NCBI RefSeq assembly: GCF_009937955.1
Contig: NZ_AP018439.1
Location: 5,580,001 to 5,644,000, forward strand
Source of the DNA: Undibacterium sp. KW1
GTDB lineage: Bacteria; Pseudomonadota; Gammaproteobacteria; Burkholderiales; Burkholderiaceae_D
DNA length: 64,000 nucleotides
Reading direction: 5' to 3'
The notes under the pieces were generated by a model. The model was not told where the DNA came from. It was given only the letters and a program-made list of their open reading frames with translations, and did no database searches. This document shows, piece after piece, positions 1 to 9,432 of this stretch; within the stretch, counting starts at the first letter, position 1, and the number at the start of each line of letters is the position of its first letter. A program made the position numbers and the translations under genes.

Positions 1-1236
1 GTAGTAGTAACCGGCGAACAATGCAAACAGGGAACCCGCCACCAATACATAGTGGAAGTGGGCAACCACGTAGTAAGTATCCTGCAACTGTATGTCAATC
101 GGGGTCACCGCCAGGATCAGACCTGTGAAACCGCCCATGGTGAACACGAAGATGAAGCCGACTGCAAACAACATAGGTGTCTCGAAAGTCATCGAGCCTT
201 TCCACATTGTTGCAACCCAGTTAAACACTTTCACGCCGGTAGGTACCGAGATCAGCATGGTGGCATACATGAAGAACAACTGTGCTGTCACTGGCATACC
301 GGTTGTAAACATGTGATGCGCCCAAACGATGAAGGACAGGATCGCGATGGATGCGGTTGCATACACCATCGACGCATAACCGAACAAAGGCTTGCGGGCA
401 AATGCAGGAACGATCTGGGAAACGATACCGAAGGCTGGCAAAATCATGATGTACACCTCTGGATGTCCGAAGAACCAGAAAATGTGTTGGTACATGACAG
501 GGTCGCCGCCGCCAGCCGCATTAAAGAAGGACGTACCGAAATGACGGTCAGTCAGCGTCATCGTAATCGCACCGGCCAGAACCGGCATAACAGCGATCAG
601 CAGGTAGGCAGTAATCAGCCAGGTCCAGCAGAACATCGGCATCTTCATCAAGGTCATGCCAGGAGCGCGCATGTTCAGGATGGTAGTGATGATGTTAATG
701 GAACCCATGATGGAAGACGCACCCATGATGTGGACCGCGAAAATCGCCATATCCATGCCTGGGCCCATTTGTGTGGACAATGGTGCATAAAGTGTCCAGC
801 CAGCAGCAGTTGCACCGCCAGGAACAAAGAAAGAACCCATCAACAGCAGAGCTGCTGGAGGCATCAGCCAGAACGAGAAGTTGTTCATACGCGCGAACGC
901 CATATCAGACGCGCCGATCTGCAGCGGGATCATCCAGTTGGCAAAACCAACGAAAGCCGGCATGATCGCGCCGAACACCATGACCAGACCATGCATGGTG
1001 GTCAGCTGGTTAAAGAACTCCGGTTGCATGAGCTGCAATCCAGGCTGGAACAATTCACTGCGAATGCCCAGGGCCATGACGCCACCGGCCAGCAACATCG
1101 TGAAAGCGAACCACAGATACAAACTACCGATATCTTTATGGTTGGTGGCAAACAACCAGCGCTGGAAACCATGTGGATGGTCATGCGCGTGGTCGTGAGA
1201 GTGATCGTGAGCGTGATCAACTGTAGTAGTGCTCAT
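1..1236 (-). CDS. ctaD: Cytochrome c oxidase subunit I, C-terminus cut by window edge
   Basis: This is the catalytic heme-copper subunit of the aa3-type terminal oxidase in the cytoplasmic membrane; it reduces O2 to water and pumps protons. The minus frame stays open for 412 codons from an ATG at 1236 to the window edge. The translation shows many membrane segments and the family motifs: THK-type N-terminus ([12 protein letters not shown]), the heme-ligand region [11 protein letters not shown], the CuB/proton-channel motif GHPEVY, the histidine pair in WAHHMF, and the heme-ligand stretch VAHFHYV near the cut end. The first 23 residues are unusually histidine-rich (alternating DH, SH and AH pairs), which might bind metal or merely be a tail. 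It lies 24 bases downstream of ctaC, the usual operon order. About 120 C-terminal residues are missing because the window ends. Confidence 0.97.
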   Translation of the reverse strand, partial: MSTTTVDHAHDHSHDHAHDHPHGFQRWLFATNHKDIGSLYLWFAFTMLLAGGVMALGIRSELFQPGLQLMQPEFFNQLTTMHGLVMVFGAIMPAFVGFANWMIPLQIGASDMAFARMNNFSFWLMPPAALLLMGSFFVPGGATAAGWTLYAPLSTQMGPGMDMAIFAVHIMGASSIMGSINIITTILNMRAPGMTLMKMPMFCWTWLITAYLLIAVMPVLAGAITMTLTDRHFGTSFFNAAGGGDPVMYQHIFWFFGHPEVYIMILPAFGIVSQIVPAFARKPLFGYASMVYATASIAILSFIVWAHHMFTTGMPVTAQLFFMYATMLISVPTGVKVFNWVATMWKGSMTFETPMLFAVGFIFVFTMGGFTGLILAVTPIDIQLQDTYYVVAHFHYVLVAGSLFALFAGYYY

Positions 1237-1260
1237 CTTTTCTCCTGTTCTTCCTGTTTA

Positions 1261-2448
1261 TTACTTACGCGCAGCCAAAACTTCAGCTGGTTGGACGATG
1301 TTTTCAGCAGCCTTGTTAGACCAGTTATTGCGGGTATAAGTGATTACAGCAGCAATTTCTGTGTCAGACAAAGTAGCCTTCCAGGCTGGCATGCCGCCCT
1401 TACCATTCAGCAAAATACCGATTTGAGCTGCTTTAGGACCGGTCACAACAGCAGAGCCATCGATTGCAGGGAAAGCACCTGGCACACCCTTACCGGTAGC
1501 CTGATGGCAGGCCACACAGTTTGCTGTATAGACTTTTTCGCCACGTTGTTTCAGCTCATCGACAGTCCAGACCTTGCTTGGATCATCTGCCTTGGCAGCC
1601 ATTTCTTTTTTCTTGGTATCCACCCATTTTTTGTAGTCATCGTCAGAAACGACATTGACAACGATAGGCATGAAGGCATGTTCTTTACCGCACAGCTCTA
1701 CGCACTGACCACGGTAAGTACCGATTTTTTCAGCCTTGAACCAGGTGTCACGGACAAAACCAGGAATCGCATCCTGTTTCACGCCAAAGGCAGGGATAGT
1801 CCATGCATGGATAACGTCATTGGCGGTGGTAATAATGCGGACTTTTTTGTTGACCGGTACCACGACTTCATTATCGACTTCGATGAGGTAATTGTCGCCG
1901 CGTTTTTCTGTAGGTTCTACGCCAGGTGCGCCAACTTGCGTACGGGGAGTCGCCAGTGTCGAGAGGAAGGAAATGCCTTCGCCCTCACCCTTCAGGTAAT
2001 CATAGCCCCATTTCCATTGCATGCCCGTGGCTTTAATGGTGATGTCGGCGTTCGAGGTATCTTTCATTGCAACAACAGTTTTTGTTGCTGGCAAAGCCAT
2101 GACGATAACGATGATGAAAGGCACAACTGTCCAGGCGATCTCAACAGCAGTACTTTCGTGGAAAGTAGCTGGCTTATGGCCGACAGACTTGCGGTGTTTC
2201 AGAATGGAATAAAACATCACCCCGAAAACTGCCACAAAAATGACCATGCAGATAACCAGCATCAGGTTATGGATGGAATAGATTTGCTCCGCAATTTGCG
2301 TAACAGGTGGCTGCAGATTCAACTGCTTGACTGCCGGACCGCCCTTCATATCCACTACCGGACCATTGACCACCGCCCAAGTTGGCAGACTAGCAGCCAA
2401 GAGCGAGGCACCCAGCATGAACGACTTTAATCGCTTAGCATGTTTCAT
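1261..2448 (-). CDS. ctaC: Cytochrome c oxidase subunit II with fused cytochrome c domain
   Basis: This is the subunit that takes electrons from cytochrome c at the CuA centre and passes them to subunit I. An N-terminal signal peptide is followed by two membrane helices and then the cupredoxin domain, whose CuA ligands are visible in CVELCGKEHAFM. A C-terminal class I cytochrome c domain follows, with heme motif CVACH and a later Met ligand region (GGMPAW), so this is the caa3-like form with its own heme c. The ATG at 2448 is chosen because GGGGAAA lies just upstream; the longer reading frame begins at an in-frame TTG at 2460 inside that ribosome-binding region. It is followed directly by ctaD in the same direction. 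Confidence 0.96.
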   Translation of the reverse strand: MKHAKRLKSFMLGASLLAASLPTWAVVNGPVVDMKGGPAVKQLNLQPPVTQIAEQIYSIHNLMLVICMVIFVAVFGVMFYSILKHRKSVGHKPATFHESTAVEIAWTVVPFIIVIVMALPATKTVVAMKDTSNADITIKATGMQWKWGYDYLKGEGEGISFLSTLATPRTQVGAPGVEPTEKRGDNYLIEVDNEVVVPVNKKVRIITTANDVIHAWTIPAFGVKQDAIPGFVRDTWFKAEKIGTYRGQCVELCGKEHAFMPIVVNVVSDDDYKKWVDTKKKEMAAKADDPSKVWTVDELKQRGEKVYTANCVACHQATGKGVPGAFPAIDGSAVVTGPKAAQIGILLNGKGGMPAWKATLSDTEIAAVITYTRNNWSNKAAENIVQPAEVLAARK

Positions 2449-2670
2449 GAATTTCCCCAAAACCCGATTAGAATTCTTTTAACAGAGCGCCAGGGACACA
2501 GATTCAAAAAATTTTCATATGCGTTCCGGCAACTTCCACAACTGCAAGAGTATAAGGCGTAAAGCAGGGCGATATCAAGCAGAATACATGAATGACATCT
2601 ATGATCTCGCTCAAATGTCACAAAGATTTATGAAGAAATTTTACAGTTTTTCGGCTTTTTTTGATCTGGA

Positions 2671-3585
2671 TTAAGGTGATTTTTTAGGCAAATCAAAACG
2701 GACTATGGATTCTCCGGCGGCAGTTTTGCGGTTCACAGGCCGGAAAGCATGGCCGTAAACCACTTCCAGCGTCAGGGCTATGCGTCCATCGACATCTTTG
2801 CGCTTATCCAGCGCTGCCAGCAAGCGCGCATGGGCTTTGCGGCCCAGCAAGGCTTGCCTGCGTGTCATCAATGGATTGCCCCCGAGGGCGCGCACGTCTT
2901 CCAGCAATTTATCGGCACTGGCATAAGTCAGCGTGATTTTTTCCATATCCATGACGGGCGTGGAGAAACCTGCATTGACCAGCATATCGCCAAAATCATG
3001 CATATCAACAAAGGGGAGTATGTGTGGCAAATCGTCCACTTCGGCAAAGGCCTGGCGCAATTCCACCAAGGTATCCGGACCAAAGCATGAAAACATCAGC
3101 AGGCCATCAGTGCGCAAAACCCTGCGCCATTCGGCGAACACCAGGTCAGGCTGGGGATGCCAGTGCAATGCCAGATTCGACCAGATCAGATCCACGCTGG
3201 CATTTGCCATAGGCAGACGGGCAAAATCAGCGCATAGTAAATACTGGCTGGACTCCTGGCGCAAGGCTGCGGGCGTCCATTTGGATAACAAACGCCCGAC
3301 TGCGCTCCTGGCCGCCAGATGCTTGTGCTTGCCCGCCTCCAGCATGGACAAAGAAGCATCAATGCCGTAAGCCAGTGCAGCAGGATAACTTTTTTGTAAT
3401 TCAGCAATATCATCTGACTCGCCACAACCGGCATCCAGGACAGCGGCAGGCTGGATTTTGACGAGTTCCAGTTTTTCACGCATGCGCGTGGCTATTTCGC
3501 GACGCAAAAAGTCGGAAGGGCGGATTTTTGTCGCATCGGCAAACAGGCGGCGCACCAGTTGCAGATTGATAGGAGCACTCAACAT
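2671..3585 (-). CDS. bioC: SAM-dependent methyltransferase, BioC-like (malonyl-ACP O-methyltransferase)
   Basis: This is a class I methyltransferase of about 304 residues. The SAM-binding motif I (VLDAGCGESDD) lies near residue 50, an acidic strand-2 region follows (GIDASLSM), and the IWSNLALHWHPQPDLVFAEWRRVLR segment matches the pattern of BioC proteins. BioC methylates malonyl-ACP to start pimelate synthesis for biotin. The length fits betaproteobacterial BioC, which is somewhat longer than the E. coli enzyme. It is divergent from comF; in many proteobacteria comF-type genes sit near biotin genes. The ATG at 3585 is preferred to the TTG at 3591. A more general ubiquinone/menaquinone-type methyltransferase role cannot be excluded because no other bio gene is in the window. 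Confidence 0.65.
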   Translation of the reverse strand: MLSAPINLQLVRRLFADATKIRPSDFLRREIATRMREKLELVKIQPAAVLDAGCGESDDIAELQKSYPAALAYGIDASLSMLEAGKHKHLAARSAVGRLLSKWTPAALRQESSQYLLCADFARLPMANASVDLIWSNLALHWHPQPDLVFAEWRRVLRTDGLLMFSCFGPDTLVELRQAFAEVDDLPHILPFVDMHDFGDMLVNAGFSTPVMDMEKITLTYASADKLLEDVRALGGNPLMTRRQALLGRKAHARLLAALDKRKDVDGRIALTLEVVYGHAFRPVNRKTAAGESIVRFDLPKKSP

Positions 3586-3656
3586 AGGCAAAATAATAAT
3601 GAATTACGTTATTCTTTAAGCTGGCAGTTTACACGCTTGTATACACTCATGCGCTC

Positions 3657-4397
3657 ATGATCACAGACAAACTCAAAATGACCTGGAAAAGAGGCCTGGC
3701 TGCCCTGATACCAAATTCCTGCGCCCTGTGCCGCATGGATAGCAGCGAAGTGGTTTGCCACACATGCCATGCCCGCTATTTCCAGACCGGGCAGACCAGA
3801 TGCCTGCAATGTGCCCTGCCCTTGCCGCCCGCCAGTGCCAGCCCACGCTGTGGAGATTGTCTCAGCAATCCACCAGCTTTTGACCGCACACTGAGCGTCT
3901 GCGACTATGCCGCGCCTCAGGATCAGTTGGTACTGTCTTTGAAGTTTGCCCATCAACTGGCGCTGGCGCCCTGGTTCGCCCGCATGCTGAGGGATAGCAT
4001 ATTGCAGCAGCAAGGCCATGAATTGCCGGATCTGCTGTGTGCCGTGCCCCTGGGTAAAGACCGGCTGGCGGAGCGCGGCTTCAACCAGGCCTGGGAAATT
4101 ACCCGCCCACTGGCGAAGCATCTGGGCATAGCGGCCAACATGCATCTCCTGCAACGCAGCAGGAACACTGCGATGCAAAGCAGCTTGCCAAATGCCGCCA
4201 GGGCGCGCAATGTCAAAAATGCCTTTTGTGTCGATGAAAGCCAGCAAGAAAGCCTGCGCGGCGCGCATGTGGGTATCGTCGATGATGTCATGACTACTGG
4301 CATGACCCTGCATGAAATCGCTACAATGCTGAAACGTTACGGTGCCGCCAAAGTGACAGCTTATGTTTTTGCCCGCACCCTTCCCCATATTCACTAA
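3657..4397 (+). CDS. comF: ComF family phosphoribosyltransferase-like protein
   Basis: This is a 246-residue protein of the ComF/GntX family, known for a role in DNA uptake in naturally competent bacteria. It has N-terminal zinc-binding cysteine pairs (CALC, CHTCH, CLQC and CGDC within the first 65 residues), then a phosphoribosyltransferase fold with the family block VPLGKDRLAERGFNQA. The PRPP-binding loop VGIVDDVMTTGMT lies near residue 210. The stop is nine bases before the start of trmL, so the two genes probably form one operon. It is divergent from the bioC-like gene across a short spacer. The biochemical function of ComF is not established in most species. Confidence 0.92.
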   Translation: MITDKLKMTWKRGLAALIPNSCALCRMDSSEVVCHTCHARYFQTGQTRCLQCALPLPPASASPRCGDCLSNPPAFDRTLSVCDYAAPQDQLVLSLKFAHQLALAPWFARMLRDSILQQQGHELPDLLCAVPLGKDRLAERGFNQAWEITRPLAKHLGIAANMHLLQRSRNTAMQSSLPNAARARNVKNAFCVDESQQESLRGAHVGIVDDVMTTGMTLHEIATMLKRYGAAKVTAYVFARTLPHIH

Positions 4398-4406
4398 GGA
4401 ATCAAC

Positions 4407-4877
4407 TTGTTTCACGTCGTCCTGGTCGAACCAGAAATACCGCCAAATACTGGCAACATCATCCGCCTCTGTGCCAACACTGGTGTGCAACTACATTTGA
4501 TAGAGCCACTGGGCTTTCCCCTGGACGATAGCAAGATGAAACGCGCAGGTCTTGATTATCATGACTATGCGACCATGAAAGTGCATAAGAACTGGGCAGA
4601 ATTCTGTGCCAGTGAGCAGCCCGACAGCAGCCGCATGTTTGCCATGACCACCCACGGCTCCACTGCTTTTGCAAACCTGGCCTTCCAGCCAGGCGATTAT
4701 TTTGTGTTTGGTGCAGAAACCCGTGGCCTGGCACCTGAATTGCGCGAGTCCTTTCCGGCCAGCCAGCGCATACGCCTGCCCATGCGGCCAGATAACCGCA
4801 GCCTGAATTTATCCAACACGGTGGCAGTCGTGGTGTATGAGGCCTGGCGTCAAAATGGTTTTGCGGGCGGCAGCTAA
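4407..4877 (+). CDS. trmL: tRNA (cytidine(34)-2'-O)-methyltransferase
   Basis: This is a small SPOUT-family enzyme (156 residues) that methylates the ribose of the wobble nucleotide in tRNA-Leu isoacceptors. It shows the family blocks PEIPPNTGNIIRLCANTG at the N-terminus, FGAETRGL in the middle and the knot-forming SAM site IRLPMRPDNRSLNLSNTVAV at the C-terminus. The start is a TTG at 4407 with AAGGA eight bases upstream; no ATG precedes the conserved N-terminal strand, so this non-standard start is well supported. It follows comF closely. Confidence 0.95.
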   Translation: MFHVVLVEPEIPPNTGNIIRLCANTGVQLHLIEPLGFPLDDSKMKRAGLDYHDYATMKVHKNWAEFCASEQPDSSRMFAMTTHGSTAFANLAFQPGDYFVFGAETRGLAPELRESFPASQRIRLPMRPDNRSLNLSNTVAVVVYEAWRQNGFAGGS

Positions 4878-5007
4878 GTTTTGGTGAACAGTGTTTTCAT
4901 TGCCACATGTTAATTACCTAAATTACCACACGGCACCTGAAATTTACTGCATTTGCTGAAAAAACCTTTAGCATGTTTGCAGTAGAGCGAATATCAGGGT
5001 CAAGACC

Positions 5008-7487
5008 GTGCAAAATCCGGCAACTGAGCAATTTGAAAATGATTTGCAACAACTGCGGCATTTGATTGATGCCCTGCCCGTCTGCATTTCTTATGTCGAT
5101 GCCAATTACCACTACCAGTTCATCAACCAGGTATATATAGACTGGTTTGGCATACCCCGCGCGGCAGTCATTAACAAGCACATGGCTGAAGTCATAGGCG
5201 AAGAAGCTTTTCAGCATGTGCGCCCGCAGGTAAGGCGTGCACTGTCAGGAGAAAGCATCGCCTACGAAACCACGGTACCTTACCTGCACGGCGGTACCCG
5301 CAGTATCTCAGCCCAGCTCTTTCCAGTATTTGATCATGACGGCAAGGTCAGGGGTTGCTATGCCATGATTATTGATATCAGCCAGCGCAAGCAAAGCGAA
5401 GAGCAATTGCATCTGCATGAAGAGCGCTGGCAACTGGCACTGGAAGGTTCTGGTGATGGTGTCTGGGACTGGTACCCGCAAACTGGTATAGAGATATTGT
5501 CTGACCGCCTGCGCGAAATTTATGGTTATACAAAAGAAGACATAGCTGATTTATCCGAAGAGCTGGACAGGCGCACCCATCCTGACGATCTGAGACAGAT
5601 GCATCTGGACAGGCAAGCCCATTTTGATGGCAAGACACCCATTTATATCAATGAGCACCGGGTGCAATGCAAGGATGGCAGCTGGAAATGGATACTGACA
5701 CGCGGTACGGTCATACAGCGTGATAGGGATGGCAAGCCAACCCGCGTGGTGGGCACCCACACCGATATTTCAGAGCGAAAGCAGGCTGAAGTTGCCCTGC
5801 GTGAAAGCGAAGAACGCTTGCGCATGGCACTGTCAGCTACTCATCAAGGCTTATATGACTTGAACGTGCTGACTGGCGATGCCATAGTCAGCCCAGAATA
5901 TGCGCACATGCTGGGTTTTGCACATGATGGTTTTCGAGAGAATAAAAAGAACTGGGTAGCCAGGGTGCATCCCGAGGATATCCCCGCAGCAGCGCGCGCT
6001 TTCAAAGAACATCTGGAGGGCAGGAGCGATGAATACCGGGTCGAATTCCGGCAAAAGAAAGCCAGTGGTGAATGGGCATGGATACTGTCTGTCGGTGCGG
6101 TGGTGGAATGGGACAGGGATGGGCGGGCGCAGCGCATGCTCGGTACCGTGCTCGATATCACAGAAAAGAAAAAAACCGAAGCCCTGATCTGGCAGCAGGC
6201 AAATATCGATACCCTGACCGGCCTGCCGAACCGGCGCATGTTTTATGACAGGCTGGATCACGACATCAAGCTCAGCAAGCGCCATAAGCTGGCGCTGGCT
6301 GTGCTGTTCATTGACCTGGACTTTTTCAAGGAAGTCAACGACACCCTGGGCCACTCCACTGGCGATGCCTTGTTGATAGAAGCCGCGCACCGGCTACGCA
6401 AGTGCGTCAGGGAAAGCGATACCGTGGCCCGCCTCGGTGGTGATGAATTCACCGTTTCGCTGCCAGAGATGCATGAGGAAAACCGGGCTGAGGCCATCGC
6501 GCAAAACATCATACGCAGCATGTCCACCCCTTCCAGCTGGCGGGCGAAGAAATCTATTTGTCTGCCAGCGTGGGTATCACCATCTACCCGCGCGATGCCG
6601 ACAATCTGGATGACCTCATCAAGCATGCCGACCAGGCCATGTATGCGGCCAAGGCCCATGGCCGGAATCGCTTCAGCTATTTCACACCCGGCCTACAGAC
6701 TGCTGCATTGGCACGTCTGCGCATGACGAATGATCTGCGCACTGCGATTGCTGAAAATAGCCTGCGCGTCTATTTCCAGCCCATCGTCGATATCCATAGC
6801 GGGAAAATACAAAAAGCTGAAGCTCTGGTACGCTGGCTACATCCCCAACGGGGATTCATCAGCCCCATGGAGTTTATACCCATTGCAGAAACCAGCGGCC
6901 TGATCATCGCCATCGGCGACCTGGTATTCCGTGAGGCATTATGCTGGGTCAGGAAATGGCGCGAGCTGTATCGCCCAGACTTCCAGATCAGTATCAATCA
7001 GTCTCCTATGGAATTCCAGGGTGACCAGGAACGTTATATCAAATGGATACATGAACTGGCACTACAAAACCTGCCTGGCCAGGCCATCAGCGTAGAAATT
7101 ACCGAAGGACTATTGCTGGATGCCAGCCAGAAAATCACCAGCAAGCTGTTGCAGTTCCGCGACGCCGGGATACAGGTGGCGCTTGATGATTTTGGTACCG
7201 GCTATTCTTCACTGTCCTACCTGAAGAAATTTGATATCGATTACCTCAAGATAGACCAGTCCTTCGTCCGTAACCTGGCAACGGATGCCAGTGATATTGT
7301 CTTGTCTGAAGCCATCATCATGATGGCGCACAAGCTGGACCTGAAAGTCATTGCCGAAGGGGTAGAGACGCAACAGCAACATGACTTGCTGAAACAGGCA
7401 GGCTGCGATTTTGCGCAAGGTTATTTATTCTCGAAACCCTTGCCACCGGAAGAGTTTGAGATCTTACTGCAGCGACAAAAAACTTAA
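5008..7487 (+). pseudogene. PAS-PAS-PAS-GGDEF-EAL c-di-GMP enzyme, single-base frameshift
   Basis: The intact protein would have about 827 residues: three PAS sensor domains (roughly 10-130, 140-255 and 265-385), a GGDEF diguanylate cyclase domain with RLGGDEF at 475-481, and a C-terminal EAL phosphodiesterase domain (AEALVRW, DDFGTGYSSLSYLKKF, KIDQSF, AEGVET). The first frame runs from a GTG at 5008, with AGGGT upstream. Near 6523-6530, about residue 506, it shifts by one base into the frame that completes GGDEF and EAL. The shift lies at a run of C residues (CCACCCCTTCC), and one lost C explains it. The first frame would stop at 6726 and make a truncated PAS-GGDEF protein; a separate EAL fragment would need internal initiation. 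All motifs in both halves are intact, which suggests a recent mutation, phase variation or a sequencing error rather than old decay. Confidence 0.85.
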
Positions 7488-7963
7488 GCGCCTGAGCGTA
7501 CTTTGGCCAGCAATTTGCTGGTCGAACGGTCATGCTCAAAATCGATGGCTGCCACCGTACCACCATAGGCCAGCACCGCCTGACCTTCGGGTATGGCTGT
7601 CATATCATAGTCACCGCCTTTGACATATACATCGGGATGCGCTGCCAGCACTACCTGTAAAGCGGTATCTTCATCAAATTCCACCACCAGGCTGACAGAC
7701 TCCAGCGCTGCCAGTACCGCCATACGGTCTGCACAGGTATTGACGGGCCGGTCATCGCCCTTGCCCAGGCGTTTGACCGAGGCATCAGTATTCACCGCCA
7801 CCACCAGCGAAGCACCAAATTCGCGTGCATCAGCAAGATAGCTGACATGACCACGGTGCAGGATGTCGAATACGCCGTTGGTCATGACTACCGGTTTTGG
7901 AAGCTCGCGTACACGTTCCGACAATTGCTCGCGGGTAGTGAGTTTTTTTTCGAATTCTGGCAT
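7484..7963 (-). CDS. rfaE2: D-glycero-beta-D-manno-heptose 1-phosphate adenylyltransferase
   Basis: This enzyme activates heptose 1-phosphate with ATP to give ADP-heptose for the lipopolysaccharide inner core. It is the stand-alone nucleotidyltransferase half of HldE, typical in beta-proteobacteria. In 159 residues it shows the cytidylyltransferase motif TNGVFDILHRGH, the KRLGKGDDRPVN loop and YVKGGDYD, and ends with the DRSTSKLLAKVR helix. It overlaps the last four bases of the convergent EAL frame, so the two genes meet tail to tail. Confidence 0.95.
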   Translation of the reverse strand: MPEFEKKLTTREQLSERVRELPKPVVMTNGVFDILHRGHVSYLADAREFGASLVVAVNTDASVKRLGKGDDRPVNTCADRMAVLAALESVSLVVEFDEDTALQVVLAAHPDVYVKGGDYDMTAIPEGQAVLAYGGTVAAIDFEHDRSTSKLLAKVRSGA

Positions 7964-7998
7964 GGAAATAGTTCAGTATTTTTTTGAAAAACCACTCA

Positions 7999-8175
7999 CC
8001 ACAGAGGCACGGGGAAAATCGTAATCGTAATTTATTGTAGGTTGGGCTACGTTTCATCAGCCCAACACTCGGCGTATAAATAGCGTATTCGTTTATCAAA
8101 GGCACAGTGTTGGGCTGGTAAATCGTAGCCCAACCTACGGAAAACCACGCGATTTTCCTCTATGCCCCTCTGTGC
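7999..8175. repeat. Nested inverted repeat, MITE/REP-like intergenic element
   Basis: The gap between rfaE2 and the ferritin-like gene holds a large imperfect palindrome. The strongest arms are GTAGGTTGGGCTACG at 8037-8051 and its exact complement at 8124-8138. An inner pair follows: CAGCCCAACACT at 8058-8069 and its complement at 8106-8117. The outermost arms carry CACAGAGGCAC (from 8000) and a degenerate complement ending about 8175. No open reading frame of note lies inside. The two-level symmetry is typical of miniature non-coding repeats that fold as single strands. Confidence 0.7.
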
Positions 8176-8204
8176 CCCTTGTATTGAATGGTCTTGAATT
8201 TATA

Positions 8205-8233
8205 AACAAAAACGCCGCTAATGATTAGCGGCG
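8205..8233 (-). terminator. Rho-independent terminator of the ferritin-like gene
   Basis: A perfect 10 bp stem (CGCCGCTAAT at 8213-8222 and its complement at 8224-8233) is followed, in the minus direction, by a TTTTTG run at about 8207-8212. It lies 22 bases past the stop of the minus-strand gene ending at 8256. Confidence 0.85.
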
Positions 8234-8255
8234 ATTGTACATGCTCAAACCAGCT

Positions 8256-9119
8256 TTATGCAGCGCTAGGCAAGCTGCCAGGCAAAATAACCAATCTTTG
8301 CGCGACTTCCTTGCGATAGCGGTTCAGGTCTTGCACTGTTTCAAAAGTACGCTCGAACAGCAGCGACATATTATGCAGGATGCGATCGACGACTTTCTTT
8401 TCCCACACGCCGTCAAACTTGATCTGGCCATCGAGCCAGCGTTCCAGCCAATCAGGGTCAGGCAGACGTGATTGTATGGTGTCGTTCGGGAACAATGCCT
8501 GGTTGACATGCAAGTTGGTCGGGTGCAAAGGTTTTTCGGTACGTCTGGCGGACGCCATCAGGACGCCGATCTTGGAAAATGCGGCACGGGCGACGTCGCC
8601 GACTTCGGCCAGGGATTTTTTCATGTAGCGCAGATAAGCACCGCCATGGCGTGCTTCGTCCTGGCTAATGATTTTGTAGATATGCTTGATGACAGGTTCG
8701 GTATGCCAGTCAGATGCACAGCGGTACCAGTGGTTCAGGCGTATCTCACCGCAGAAATGCAACATCAGGGTTTCCAGCGGTGGTGCGGGGTCGAACTCGA
8801 AACGTACATTGTCGAGTTCTTTTTCTGTCGGCACCAGCTCAGGGTGGAAGCGGCGCAGGTACTCCATCAGGACCAGGGAATGCTTTTGTTCTTCAAAAAA
8901 CCAGATGGACATGAAGGCACAAAAGTCACTGTCGCCACGGTTATCACGCAAGAACATTTCTGTCGCTGGCAGCGCAGACCATTCAGTAATGGCATTCATC
9001 TTGATGGTTTGCGCCTGTTCAGGTGTCAGTTTGCTGGCGTCATACTTATCCCAGGGGATGTCTGACTCCATATTCCAGCGCACTTGCTCCAAAGACTTAA
9101 ACAATTCAGGGTAAAGCAT
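8256..9119 (-). CDS. Ferritin-like di-iron protein
   Basis: This is a protein of about 287 residues, mostly helical, with two di-iron-type motifs: FFEEQKH near residue 74 and SQDEARHGG near 154. The spacing E...EEQKH...E...DEARH resembles the ferritin-like/acyl-ACP desaturase-like fold that binds a carboxylate-bridged di-iron centre. The substrate is unknown; oxygenase, desaturase or peroxide-related activity are all possible. The ATG at 9119 has AGAGG upstream, so it is preferred over an in-frame TTG two codons earlier. The gene stands alone between two repeat elements and has its own terminator. Confidence 0.7.
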   Translation of the reverse strand: MLYPELFKSLEQVRWNMESDIPWDKYDASKLTPEQAQTIKMNAITEWSALPATEMFLRDNRGDSDFCAFMSIWFFEEQKHSLVLMEYLRRFHPELVPTEKELDNVRFEFDPAPPLETLMLHFCGEIRLNHWYRCASDWHTEPVIKHIYKIISQDEARHGGAYLRYMKKSLAEVGDVARAAFSKIGVLMASARRTEKPLHPTNLHVNQALFPNDTIQSRLPDPDWLERWLDGQIKFDGVWEKKVVDRILHNMSLLFERTFETVQDLNRYRKEVAQRLVILPGSLPSAA

Positions 9120-9243
9120 GGTCAACCTCTGATAAAAAATGCAGAAATTAGAATAATTTGCCTAATTTTACCAGAGAGATGTGACGCCTTCACGACAGTG
9201 CCTGAATTGCTGAAAATTTAGGCGGGAACACAACAGAAAAATA

Positions 9244-9432
9244 AGACTTGCGCAAAATTGTCCCAGCAAGGCCTTGCCTGGGAAAGCTCCCTTGCAAGGG
9301 AGCTTTGTTTCATCGGCGGACAACATATTGTCCGAAACCCCGATTGCACCGTAGCGACGAAGACAGTACTTTAGTACCGAATTTATCAACTGCCGGAGCT
9401 GCAACGCAGCTGGGGCGGTTTTACGCAAGTCT
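9244..9432. repeat. MITE-like element, copy 1
   Basis: This is a non-coding element of about 189 bp with terminal inverted repeats: AGACTTGCGCAAAA at 9244-9257 and TTTTACGCAAGTCT at 9419-9432 (13 of 14 pair). Inside are a perfect 24 bp palindrome (9283-9306), a second short hairpin around 9319-9334, and the hairpin GTACTTTAGTAC at 9366-9377. The right end supplies the TAG stop codon of cysB. A second copy with the same layout lies at 17629-17756. Confidence 0.75.

Noticed and set aside
52..2430. A 792-codon open frame on the plus strand
   Set aside because: It runs antisense across ctaD and ctaC, whose minus-strand frames encode complete family motifs. The plus-strand translation is rich in His, Arg and Gln and shows no motif.
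6515..6535. Programmed ribosomal frameshift in the PAS-GGDEF-EAL gene
   Set aside because: No slippery A6G-type or similar heptamer with a clear downstream structure was found at the site; a lost C in a C-run is simpler.
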